In this document: piece after piece, positions 1 to 5,810 of the stretch
Numbering within the stretch: position 1 is the first letter of the stretch
Layout of the letters: each line of letters opens with the position of its first letter
Notes under the pieces: model-generated
The model's database searches: none
Told to the model about the DNA's origin: nothing
What the model saw: only the letters and a program-made list of their open reading frames with translations
Made by a program: the position numbers and the translations under genes
Assembly (NCBI GenBank): GCA_016234065.1
Contig: JACQLJ010000024.1
Span: forward strand, 1 to 7,662
Length of the DNA: 7,662 bases
Origin: Candidatus Pacearchaeota archaeon
GTDB taxonomy: Archaea > Nanobdellota > Nanobdellia > Pacearchaeales > GW2011-AR1
Direction of reading: 5' to 3'

Positions 1-4
1 CCGA

Positions 5-20
5 CGAAAAAATATAAAAT
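5..20 (-). terminator. Possible U-tract terminator after the site-2 protease gene
   Basis: On the minus strand, just past the protease stop codon, the transcript would read a T-rich stretch containing a run of six T (bases 12 to 7) without a stable hairpin. Archaeal RNA polymerase is known to terminate at such U-runs. The context is right, but the whole region is AT-rich and the window ends here, so this is a weak call. Confidence 0.3.
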
Positions 21-23
21 AAT

Positions 24-1454
24 TCAAAAGAAACTAATTGCCCATCTAATCATAAGAAGCAAAAAGACAAAGAAAATAAAATATCCCAAGGAATTGTAAA
101 TTTTCTTTGTAATTTCTTCATTTCCTATAATCCCAAGCACTGTTAGATAAAAAAATCTTCCGCCGTCTAGAATTCCTACAGGCAACATATTGAATAATCC
201 AACAAGAATATTAATTAAAACTATCCACCATAACAAATAGTATATGAAATCTCCAATTTCCCATATTTTTGATTCATAATATATATTTGGTTCTTTGAAT
301 GAAAGTGAATTGTAAATTTTCCCCAAAAAATTTCTTGAACTCTGGTCCGCAAATCCAATTCCAAGGAATGATGAGTTAGTCATGGGGTTTTTTCCGAGGA
401 TAATGTCTCTGCTATAAGGTTCTTCATCGCTCCCCAAAACATTCAAAGTCACTTTTTCCCCAGGAGAATATTTTGATAATTCCATGCTCAAATCACCAAT
501 ACTATGGATTTTAACACCATTCACTTCCATTATTGTGTCCTCTAACTGAATATTCACTGCCGGTGCATCATGATACAGAACAAGAACAGGATTTCCTTCA
601 TTTTTCTGAATAAATTTCTTCGTAGTTACATAATCTATACTATTGGCTTTTATTTTATTAAATCCTTCTTCATTTGTCAAATTTAAAATATTTTCATATG
701 ATGGATTGTCTAATGCGATGCCATTAACAGAAGAAATATCTGCGACAGGCACATAACTGTAAGTATATGTGTTAAAGGTTACTCCTGCTGGAACGAATGC
801 TAAATAGAAGAAAGATGTAATTACAAAGAAGAAAATTATTGCCGTCACAATATTTGCGAAAACCCCTGCTGAAAGTATTGATAACTGTTCAAACTTGCTC
901 TTCTTTGTCATCTGTCTGTCATCTTGTTCTACGAATGCTCCAAAAAGTGCAGGGAAGTATCTAAAGAATGCAAATCCTGTTGTTTTTATTTTTACGTTCC
1001 ATCTTCTGGCAAAAATCCCGTGGCTGAATTCATGCACCGTCGCAACAATTAAGATTGATACAATAAAATATATTGCATAGAATGGCGGAAATAAATCTCC
1101 AAGTCCGAAGAGTTCTGGGAAGTAAGGTATTATTGGTGCTATCGGTGGCGCTCTTATTATCTGCACTATCTCAGGCATTGTTAAATATCTGTAAGTTGCG
1201 TCCCCTAAAAGATATAACATCGCAATCATCAGGATATATCCTAAAAATATGGAAATGTAAGACAAGAAGCCAAGGGTTTTCTTGTATTTGCTTCCAATTT
1301 TGTTTATTAGATTTATTCCCCAAGAGGTCTTGTAAAGATATAGCATTCCTTCTTTGCTTAATCTTTTTTTGTTTCTGGCAATGAAAATTATTAGCAATGC
1401 AAGAAGTATGACTAAAAGAAGAACATCAACTATCACAAAAATATTTTTTATCAT
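24..1454 (-). CDS. Membrane site-2 protease (peptidase M50) with PDZ domain
   Basis: Predicted intramembrane zinc metalloprotease of the site-2 protease/RseP family, which cuts substrates inside the membrane. The 476-aa protein has an N-terminal membrane anchor (about residues 4-26) and a second membrane segment (about 61-83). The zinc motif HEFSH (141-145) lies in a hydrophobic helix and is followed by an FGAFVEQDDRQM stretch (171-182). A membrane helix follows (about 200-220), then a PDZ-like region (about 298-355). The second catalytic motif NMLPVGILDGG (422-432) carries the third zinc ligand, Asp430. Two further hydrophobic helices complete it. All catalytic residues of the family are present, so it should be active. 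It lies 48 bases after eL40 on the same strand. I see neither a TATA box at the usual distance nor a Shine-Dalgarno, so co-transcription with eL40 and aIF5A is likely but unproven. Its substrate cannot be inferred. Confidence 0.93.
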   Translation of the reverse strand: MIKNIFVIVDVLLLVILLALLIIFIARNKKRLSKEGMLYLYKTSWGINLINKIGSKYKKTLGFLSYISIFLGYILMIAMLYLLGDATYRYLTMPEIVQIIRAPPIAPIIPYFPELFGLGDLFPPFYAIYFIVSILIVATVHEFSHGIFARRWNVKIKTTGFAFFRYFPALFGAFVEQDDRQMTKKSKFEQLSILSAGVFANIVTAIIFFFVITSFFYLAFVPAGVTFNTYTYSYVPVADISSVNGIALDNPSYENILNLTNEEGFNKIKANSIDYVTTKKFIQKNEGNPVLVLYHDAPAVNIQLEDTIMEVNGVKIHSIGDLSMELSKYSPGEKVTLNVLGSDEEPYSRDIILGKNPMTNSSFLGIGFADQSSRNFLGKIYNSLSFKEPNIYYESKIWEIGDFIYYLLWWIVLINILVGLFNMLPVGILDGGRFFYLTVLGIIGNEEITKKIYNSLGYFIFFVFLLLMIRWAISFF

Positions 1455-1502
1455 TTAAAATTTTTTTATTTCAGCGTTTTCGCAAAGTAAAACAATGTGG
1501 AT

Positions 1503-1664
1503 TTATTTTTTTCTTAGTGGCCTGAATGCTCTTTTTTTGCACTTTCTGCATTTCACTTTTCCTTCTAAGATTTTTATCGGACTTGCCCTTATCTTTGCAC
1601 TGCAATTTTTGCACACAAAAATGTTTTTGAATAATCTATTATGCGCTTCCAGTATTTTTGCCAT
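1503..1664 (-). CDS. rpl40e: Ribosomal protein eL40 (L40e), 53 aa
   Basis: Small zinc-ribbon protein of the large ribosomal subunit. I translated it by hand from the minus strand: it begins MAKILEAHNRLFKNIFVCKN and ends CRKCRKRAFRPLRKK. The first residues match the archaeal L40e pattern (a short acidic start, then 'RLF'). Two CxxC knuckles, C18/C21 and C39/C42, would bind zinc, and a basic tail follows. The 17 residues between the knuckles exceed the roughly 10 I remember for euryarchaeal L40e, so the ribbon loop is longer. The ATG lies 6 bases after the aIF5A stop codon, with a partial Shine-Dalgarno-like GGCGAT overlapping the end of that gene. This indicates one operon of two translation genes. 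The gene is short enough to be missed by length-filtered gene callers. Confidence 0.88.
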   Translation of the reverse strand: MAKILEAHNRLFKNIFVCKNCSAKIRASPIKILEGKVKCRKCKKRAFRPLRKK

Positions 1665-1670
1665 TTTATT

Positions 1671-2060
1671 TTATATCGCCCTCTTTATGACTTTTTCTCC
1701 CTCAACATCCCAATATTCAATATTTGAATTTTCTTGTATTTCTTCTTTTAAATCTTCTGGAATAGATATATCAAAACTCTCAAAATTTTCCAAATCCATT
1801 ACATTGCATTTGTTTCCTGAAATTGAAAGAACTTGCGCTTTCTTTTTTTCCACTAAAGGCACGTCAAACTTCTCATGTCCTGGAACAACAAAGACCTTTT
1901 TCTGATTGTTTATTATCCCGATCGCTTCTATTCTTGCCTTTGCGTGCCCGTGTTTCCCTGTTTTACTTATATCAATACTCTTGACAGAACAGGGAGTGCC
2001 ATCAAAGATAATGTTCGTCCCCACCTTTATTGCCGTTGCTTCAATTATTTTTAACACCAT
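1671..2060 (-). CDS. eif5a: Translation factor aIF5A (hypusine-containing)
   Basis: Archaeal IF5A, the homologue of eIF5A and bacterial EF-P, which binds stalled ribosomes and helps form difficult peptide bonds. The 129-aa length is typical. The N-terminal SH3-like domain (about 1-70) carries the signature SKTGKHGHAK (32-41), in which Lys36 is the residue modified to hypusine or deoxyhypusine by deoxyhypusine synthase. The C-terminal OB-fold (about 71-129) contains the usual 'IPEDL' stretch. It heads a minus-strand unit with eL40 directly downstream. A TATA box is centred about 25 bases upstream of the ATG and there is no Shine-Dalgarno, so the mRNA is probably leaderless. The identification is firm. 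Confidence 0.97.
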   Translation of the reverse strand: MVLKIIEATAIKVGTNIIFDGTPCSVKSIDISKTGKHGHAKARIEAIGIINNQKKVFVVPGHEKFDVPLVEKKKAQVLSISGNKCNVMDLENFESFDISIPEDLKEEIQENSNIEYWDVEGEKVIKRAI

Positions 2061-2079
2061 CTGAGAAGTAGAGAAAATA

Positions 2080-2089
2080 TATTTATAAA
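2080..2089 (-). promoter_or_regulatory. TATA box for aIF5A operon
   Basis: On the minus strand this reads TTTATAAATA, close to the archaeal TATA consensus, with its core (2082-2089) centred about 25 bases before the aIF5A ATG at 2060. That places the transcription start at or next to the start codon, hence a leaderless transcript. The core TTTATAAA is palindromic and could also act on the plus strand. Confidence 0.7.
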
Positions 2090-2091
2090 GA

Positions 2092-2100
2092 TTTTTAAAA
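2092..2100 (+). promoter_or_regulatory. TATA-like box for the FKBP gene
   Basis: TTTTTAAAA is centred 26 bases before the ATG at 2122, the same geometry as the other promoters here. The palindromic TTTATAAA at 2082-2089 is the alternative; it would give a leader of about 11 bases. No Shine-Dalgarno precedes the ATG. Confidence 0.55.
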
Positions 2101-2121
2101 CCTGATTTAAATAATTAGAAT

Positions 2122-2781
2122 ATGATACAGAAGAAGGATTTTATTGAAGTTGAATTCACAGGAAGCACAGAAGATGGGGAAGTGTTTGATTCAAATAAAA
2201 AAGATGACTTGAACTATGCGAATTTAAAATCTCAAGCAGAGCCATTTGTATTTTGTATTGGCGAAGGAATGTTTCTTAAAAGTGTTGAAGATTTTTTGAT
2301 TGGAAAAGATTTAGGTGAATATGAAATTCAGTTAACGCCTGAAAATGCCTTCGGTAAAAGAAATCCCGGGCTGGTAAAGATAATCCCAATGAAGATTTTC
2401 AGAGAGAATAAAATAAATCCTACTCCGGGATTTATGTTTAATTTTGATGGACGACTAGGAAAGGTATTGTCTGTTTCAGGGGGAAGAGTTATAACTGATT
2501 TTAACAATCCTGTTGCCGGGAAGAATGTGATTTACAAGGTTAAAGTATTAAGAAAGATTGAAAATATTGAAGAAAAAGCAAAGGCATTGACAAGTTTTTT
2601 TTTCAGAAGAAACTTGAAGTTTGAAATAAAGGATAAAAAATTAATTTTGGAAATTGAAAGGGAATTAAAGCAGTTTGCAGAATTATTCAAGGACAAATTC
2701 AAAGAAATTCTTGACTTGGAATTAGAGGTTAAGGAAATTGAAGAAAAACTTGAAGATTCTGAAAACCACAACAATGCTTAA
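2122..2781 (+). CDS. FKBP-type peptidyl-prolyl isomerase, SlyD-like with C-terminal extension
   Basis: Predicted cytosolic prolyl cis-trans isomerase and chaperone, 219 aa. The FKBP fold is split in the usual archaeal/SlyD way. Residues 1-82 carry the first half: the VFDSN loop (21-25), a 'FCIGEGMF' strand-turn (44-51) and PENAFG (73-78). An insert-in-flap chaperone domain follows (about 83-125). The FKBP part closes with DFNNPVAGKNVIYKVKVL (126-143), a close match to the family's closing strand. A highly charged, probably helical C-terminal domain (about 148-219) extends it; comparable tails occur in some archaeal long FKBPs. The usual 'PGFE' after the GEG motif reads 'KSVE' here, so isomerase activity may be altered. 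There is no signal peptide or membrane segment. It is transcribed divergently from the aIF5A unit. Confidence 0.92.
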   Translation: MIQKKDFIEVEFTGSTEDGEVFDSNKKDDLNYANLKSQAEPFVFCIGEGMFLKSVEDFLIGKDLGEYEIQLTPENAFGKRNPGLVKIIPMKIFRENKINPTPGFMFNFDGRLGKVLSVSGGRVITDFNNPVAGKNVIYKVKVLRKIENIEEKAKALTSFFFRRNLKFEIKDKKLILEIERELKQFAELFKDKFKEILDLELEVKEIEEKLEDSENHNNA

Positions 2782-2784
2782 ATA
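2777..2784 (+). promoter_or_regulatory. TATA-like box for the 133-aa gene
   Basis: CTTAAATA spans the FKBP stop codon, with its core centred 25 bases before the ATG at 2806. No Shine-Dalgarno is visible between them. This suggests the downstream gene has its own leaderless transcript, although it could also be read through from FKBP. Confidence 0.5.
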
Positions 2785-2805
2785 ACAGATTCAATCAAAT
2801 TAATC

Positions 2806-3207
2806 ATGGCTTTGGAGAGTGAAGTTTTAGATTTAAAAAGTATTTCTTTAGGCCAGTTTACAAAGCACTTAGTCGCAAGATTAATTAGAGAAAGTAGACC
2901 TATGCCCCAAGCTTATGATAATTCTTGGCACGAACTTTTTTATAAACTTCACGATGCAAAAGGAGATAAACCGCAAGTCATATCTGATATGCAGTTTGAT
3001 TGGAATGGTCCCTCTCCTATATCACAGGATCTATCTGGACTTCTTAATGGGATTAGGATTTATTTTGGAGTAACTGGGTTTGGTAGGGACATTGAAATTA
3101 GAGAAGACGATGTTAATCGCTGGCTGAAAGAAGGAGAAACATTTGGTCCTAGATTAAGAGAATATTTTGATTATTGTGTTTCTGAAGCCAAAAAATATCT
3201 AAATTAA
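2806..3207 (+). CDS. Uncharacterised 133-aa protein with a DWNGPSPIS motif
   Basis: I do not recognise this as a named family. It is a soluble 133-aa protein without a signal peptide, membrane helix or Cys cluster. It appears mostly helical at the N-terminus (about 1-50, including WHELFYKL at 41-48). A distinctive stretch, FDWNGPSPISQDLSGLL (64-80), follows, then a possible strand region 'GIRIYFGV' (82-89), and an acidic/basic helical C-terminus. The pattern 'short helix, F-x-W-x-GP-x-x-x-S-x-x-L' recalls the F-x-W-x-x-x-GP-[YF]-S-x-x-L signature of winged-helix proteins such as the Panacea/DUF4065 and YwgA-like groups. That resemblance is loose and by eye only. The gene is supported by its own TATA-like box 25 bases upstream, its fit between FKBP and ftsZ, and an ordinary amino-acid composition. 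Confidence 0.8.
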   Translation: MALESEVLDLKSISLGQFTKHLVARLIRESRPMPQAYDNSWHELFYKLHDAKGDKPQVISDMQFDWNGPSPISQDLSGLLNGIRIYFGVTGFGRDIEIREDDVNRWLKEGETFGPRLREYFDYCVSEAKKYLN

Positions 3208-3239
3208 TTTGAAAATAACTCCAAAATAGTATAACAATT

Positions 3240-3249
3240 CTTATAAATA
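3240..3249 (+). promoter_or_regulatory. TATA box for ftsZ
   Basis: CTTATAAATA is a near-consensus archaeal TATA box centred about 24 bases before the ftsZ ATG. No Shine-Dalgarno lies between them, so the transcript should be leaderless. It is the strongest-looking promoter in the plus-strand half. Confidence 0.75.
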
Positions 3250-3268
3250 TCCAACGTTTGCTTATTTT

Positions 3269-4375
3269 ATGGATATTTACGAACAAAAAGGATTTCAAGG
3301 TCTGGGTGATGTGAATTTGGAAGTTAAAGAAATAGATAAGGAATTAGAAGAGTTGATTAAGAAGCAGACAGCGAAAATAAAAGTGATTGGTGTCGGCGGC
3401 GGCGGAAATAATTCAATAAACAGAATGAGGGAGATAGGAATTAAAGGCGGCGAGTTGATAGCTGTTAACACTGATGCACAGGACTTGCTTTACACGAATG
3501 CAGACCAAAAGATCTTGATTGGAAAAGAATTAACCCGCGGGTTAGGGGCAGGAAGCAATCCCAAAGTTGGCGAAGAGGCGGCAAAAGAATCAGAATCAGA
3601 AATAAAGAAAAAAATTGCTAACAGCGATATGATTTTCATAACCTGTGGTTTAGGTGGCGGAACAGGAACAGGCGCAGCGCCGGTAATAGCGTCTTTGGCA
3701 AAAAAGCAAGGCGCGCTGACAATCGGCGTTGTCACAATGCCTTTCACAATTGAGGGAAAAAAAAGAATTGAAAATGCAATGAATGGATTAGAGCGAATGG
3801 AATCTGTTGTTGACACACTCATTGTTATTCCGAATGATAAATTGCTTGAACTTGCTCCAAACCTGCCTTTGCAAACCGCTTTTAAAATTGCAGATGAGAT
3901 TCTAACGAATGCAGTGAAAGGAATAACAGAACTTGTAACAACTTCAGGACTTGTGAACCTGGATTTTGCAGACGTCAAGGCGATAATGGTAGAAGGGGGC
4001 GTCTCGCTCATTGGAATGGGCGAATCAGACAGCAGCAGTAAAAGAGTGGTTGACGCTGTTCAGAAAGCAATTGAAAATCCCCTTCTTGATGTTGATGTTA
4101 CTGGCGCCACAGGTGTTCTTGTAAATATAATTGGTGGAGATGATATGAGTTTGGATGAATGCAAATCAGTTGTTGAAATGGTTGGAAACAAACTTAATTC
4201 TGACGCAAAGATAATTTGGGGAGCTCAAATCTCTCCTGACATGGAAAAATCAATCAGGGTTTTGTTGATAATAACCGGTGTCAAAAGTTCGCAAATCTTC
4301 GGACGCGAGGATTCAGCTGAAAATCTAAAGCATAGAGAAATTGAGGAAGAATTGGGAATTGAGTTTTTTGAATAA
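3269..4375 (+). CDS. ftsZ: Cell division GTPase FtsZ
   Basis: Tubulin-like GTPase that polymerises into the cytokinetic ring at mid-cell. The 368-aa protein begins with an extension of about 35 acidic and basic residues. The GTPase domain carries GVGGGGNNSINRM (41-53), the tubulin signature GGGTGTGAAP (129-138), and the T7 synergy loop NLDFADVK (230-237), whose Asp232 and Asp235 complete the active site of the neighbouring subunit. The C-terminal domain (about 240-340) is intact. A short linker leads to a conserved-looking end, EELGIEFFE (360-368), which resembles the terminal peptide of archaeal FtsZ1 and probably binds partners. All catalytic elements are present. ftsZ next to secE-spt5-uL11 matches a gene order I recall from methanogens. 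The ATG fits the TATA box spacing. Confidence 0.97.
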   Translation: MDIYEQKGFQGLGDVNLEVKEIDKELEELIKKQTAKIKVIGVGGGGNNSINRMREIGIKGGELIAVNTDAQDLLYTNADQKILIGKELTRGLGAGSNPKVGEEAAKESESEIKKKIANSDMIFITCGLGGGTGTGAAPVIASLAKKQGALTIGVVTMPFTIEGKKRIENAMNGLERMESVVDTLIVIPNDKLLELAPNLPLQTAFKIADEILTNAVKGITELVTTSGLVNLDFADVKAIMVEGGVSLIGMGESDSSSKRVVDAVQKAIENPLLDVDVTGATGVLVNIIGGDDMSLDECKSVVEMVGNKLNSDAKIIWGAQISPDMEKSIRVLLIITGVKSSQIFGREDSAENLKHREIEEELGIEFFE

Positions 4376-4376
4376 G

Positions 4377-4808
4377 ATGGGGTTGATAGACTTCCTACCT
4401 ATTTCGGTTAATTTATCGAGAGAAACTCCGATAGTTTGTTTTAATTTCTCTCAAGGACTTCGTTCTCATCTTAATTTTATTTTAGTAAACAATAGCAAGG
4501 TTGAAGTAGAAGTAAAGGGTAAAATTCGTTTAAGAGTTAATAATGTGATATTTCAAAACAGAACAGGATTTTATGGTGATAAAAACAGATGGGTTTTACA
4601 ACCTTTAATGAAATACAATGGTAATTTAGATTTAAGAGACTTAGTAAATAATGAGGGAACTAAATTGAAAGATTTTGTAAATGAACACAAGCCTCCTTTT
4701 GCTGAATTTAACTTTCAAATAAAGTATAGAAAAACGTGGAGTTGGGTTTGTAAATTTTGGAGAAAACATCCCTTCAGAAATTTATCTATAATTTTGAAAA
4801 AGAATTAA
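4377..4808 (+). CDS. Uncharacterised 143-aa protein directly after ftsZ
   Basis: I do not recognise this protein. I chose the ATG at 4377, one base after the ftsZ stop, over a TTG at 4341 inside ftsZ. The single-base gap and lack of any Shine-Dalgarno or TATA box suggest translation coupled to ftsZ. The middle (about 20-60) alternates hydrophobic and polar residues, with VEVEVKGKIRLRV at 42-54, and looks like beta-hairpins of a small beta-sandwich. The C-terminus (117-143) is strongly basic and aromatic, with four Trp across residues 71-128 (W71, W121, W123, W128), and could touch membrane or nucleic acid. There is no signal peptide or clear transmembrane helix. Position suggests, but does not prove, a role linked to FtsZ; it could also be a lineage-specific orphan riding in the operon. 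Confidence 0.72.
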   Translation: MGLIDFLPISVNLSRETPIVCFNFSQGLRSHLNFILVNNSKVEVEVKGKIRLRVNNVIFQNRTGFYGDKNRWVLQPLMKYNGNLDLRDLVNNEGTKLKDFVNEHKPPFAEFNFQIKYRKTWSWVCKFWRKHPFRNLSIILKKN

Positions 4809-4831
4809 TGTGGCTTGATATGTGAATAAAC

Positions 4832-4839
4832 TTAAAAAC
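4832..4839 (+). promoter_or_regulatory. TATA-like box for secE
   Basis: TTAAAAAC is centred about 25 bases before the ATG at 4860, and no Shine-Dalgarno follows. It probably starts a leaderless secE transcript separate from ftsZ. The sequence is a weaker TATA match than the ftsZ box. Confidence 0.5.
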
Positions 4840-4859
4840 TAAATCTTCTGAATTATTTG

Positions 4860-5048
4860 ATGGAAGAAGAACAATCAATTCAATCCAAGTTTGGAAGTTT
4901 TATCTTACAATGCAAAAGGGTTTGGCATCTGCTTAGAAAACCAACAAGAAAAGAATTTCTCTTGGTTACAAAAATTTCTGCGATAGGAATATTTGCTGTC
5001 GGTTTTGTCGGTTTTGTAATTTCAATCTTAATCAAATTTTTTATTTAA
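4860..5048 (+). CDS. secE: Preprotein translocase subunit SecE/Sec61-gamma
   Basis: Small single-span subunit that clamps the SecY channel in the Sec translocon. The 62-aa protein has an N-terminal amphipathic region with the family hallmark CKRVWHLLRKPTRKEFLLVTK (18-38), then one transmembrane helix (about 39-60). Length and layout match archaeal SecE. I prefer the ATG at 4860: a TTG codon lies directly before it, but the TATA-like box is 25 bases before the ATG. Archaeal secE commonly precedes spt5/nusG, as here (68-base gap). Confidence 0.93.
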   Translation: MEEEQSIQSKFGSFILQCKRVWHLLRKPTRKEFLLVTKISAIGIFAVGFVGFVISILIKFFI

Positions 5049-5062
5049 TTGTTAAAACATAA

Positions 5063-5093
5063 TTTTATAAACGATTTTCTCGCCTATATTTAT
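5063..5093 (+). promoter_or_regulatory. Promoter region for spt5/nusG with two TATA boxes
   Basis: Two boxes are visible: TTTTATAAA at 5063-5071 and TATATTTAT at 5085-5093. The second is centred about 28 bases before the ATG at 5117 and would give an essentially leaderless mRNA. The first is the better match and would give a leader of about 25 bases, without a convincing Shine-Dalgarno. Two alternative start sites are possible. Confidence 0.55.
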
Positions 5094-5116
5094 TATTAAA
5101 ACCTAGTGGAAACAAA

Positions 5117-5566
5117 ATGATTTTTATAATAAAAGTTACAACTAATAAGGAAGAAAGGGCCTTGGATTTGATATCTGAAAGAGTGCAAAAAAAAGAACTG
5201 AATGTCTTCTCGGTTTCAAGAACCCACGGGCTTAGAGGATATCTTGTTTTGGAAGCAGAAGATGTTGACTCTGCGAAAGAAGCAGTATTCAATCTTCCTT
5301 ACATAAAAGGGATTATAGGAAAACCAGTTGAGTATGAAGAAATAAAAAACATGTTCCAGCCAGTAGTAGAAGCAACTTCAATAAAAGAGGGAGACATTGT
5401 TGAAGTGATAGGGCAAAACTTTAAAGGCGAGAAAGCAAAGGTTTTGAGAGTTGACAAGCAGAAAGAAGAAGTTGTCGTCTCACTCTTAGCGGCTGTTGTT
5501 CAATTTCCAGTCACAATGAAAATAGATAATATAAAAGTTATCCGCAGGGAGGAGGCAGAAGAATAA
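5117..5566 (+). CDS. spt5: Transcription elongation factor Spt5 (NusG-type)
   Basis: Archaeal Spt5, which with Spt4 binds the RNA polymerase clamp, closes the cleft and raises processivity. The 149-aa protein has an N-terminal NGN domain (about 1-80: FIIKVTTNKEERA, then RTHGLRGYLVLEA, then LPYIKGIIGKP). A C-terminal KOW domain follows (about 85-142, with KEGDIVEVIGQNFKGEKAKV at 90-109). A charged tail ends it. The length is normal. It follows secE and is the first gene of an apparent operon spt5, 80-aa gene, uL11. The stop lies one base before the next ATG, so translation of the next gene is probably coupled. Confidence 0.96.
   Translation: MIFIIKVTTNKEERALDLISERVQKKELNVFSVSRTHGLRGYLVLEAEDVDSAKEAVFNLPYIKGIIGKPVEYEEIKNMFQPVVEATSIKEGDIVEVIGQNFKGEKAKVLRVDKQKEEVVVSLLAAVVQFPVTMKIDNIKVIRREEAEE
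5547..5555 (+). promoter_or_regulatory. Shine-Dalgarno for the 80-aa gene
   Basis: GGGAGGAGG lies inside the last codons of spt5, 12 bases before the ATG at 5568. It is purine-rich and complementary to the usual archaeal 16S 3' end, which supports that start. The spacing is a little long, and the sequence also encodes spt5 residues, so it may be partly fortuitous. Confidence 0.5.
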
Positions 5567-5567
5567 A

Positions 5568-5810
5568 ATGAATGGATTAATTAGAATGTATTATGGGGTT
5601 AGAATAGTGTTTTTGAGTCGGCGTATAGAAAAACTTGAAGATTCATTAATGGATAGTGGAGGATTATACCATAACCGTATGATGAAAAATCCTCTTGACC
5701 AACAAGGTGCTATAGAATATATTGAAAGCAGAAGGTCTAGATTACATAAGTTAGAAGAAAAGAGAAAAACTTTATATGATAAATTAGGAGAAAGACAGCA
5801 TGCAAATTAA
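5568..5810 (+). CDS. Uncharacterised 80-aa basic helical protein between spt5 and uL11
   Basis: I do not recognise this protein. It is 80 aa, rich in Lys, Arg and Glu, and probably two helices that could form a coiled-coil hairpin: about 14-28 (LSRRIEKLEDSLMD) and 46-76 (QGAIEYIESRRSRLHKLEEK onward). A Met/Gly/Asn/Pro-containing turn joins them. The first ten residues are more hydrophobic, but too short for a membrane span. It is squeezed between spt5 (1-base gap) and uL11 (11-base overlap), has a purine-rich Shine-Dalgarno and supplies the context for the uL11 Shine-Dalgarno. These tight junctions argue that it is a real, translationally coupled gene. The genes spt5 and uL11 are normally direct neighbours, so it is an insertion into a conserved operon. 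A ribosome- or RNA-associated role is guesswork from composition and position. Confidence 0.72.
   Translation: MNGLIRMYYGVRIVFLSRRIEKLEDSLMDSGGLYHNRMMKNPLDQQGAIEYIESRRSRLHKLEEKRKTLYDKLGERQHAN
5786..5790 (+). promoter_or_regulatory. Shine-Dalgarno for uL11
   Basis: AGGAG with a 9-base spacer to the ATG at 5800, inside the end of the 80-aa gene. It fixes the uL11 start and shows that internal operon genes use Shine-Dalgarno initiation, unlike the leaderless first genes. Confidence 0.7.

Noticed and set aside
1474..1483. GCG-TTTT-CGC hairpin between eL40 and the site-2 protease gene as terminator
   Set aside because: The stem is only three pairs and no T-run follows on the minus strand, so it does not support termination.
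1495..1905. Open frame of 136 codons on the plus strand over eL40 and aIF5A
   Set aside because: It is antisense to two certain genes, Phe/Ser-rich, and without ribosome-binding site or TATA box at the right distance.
3490..4011. Open frame of 173 codons on the minus strand inside ftsZ
   Set aside because: It is antisense to the GTPase core of ftsZ, Ser/Ala/Pro-rich as expected from the complement of a conserved gene, and has no promoter or recognisable domain.
4341..4376. TTG start inside ftsZ for the 143-aa gene
   Set aside because: It would add 12 residues overlapping the ftsZ end; the ATG at 4377 directly after the ftsZ stop is simpler.
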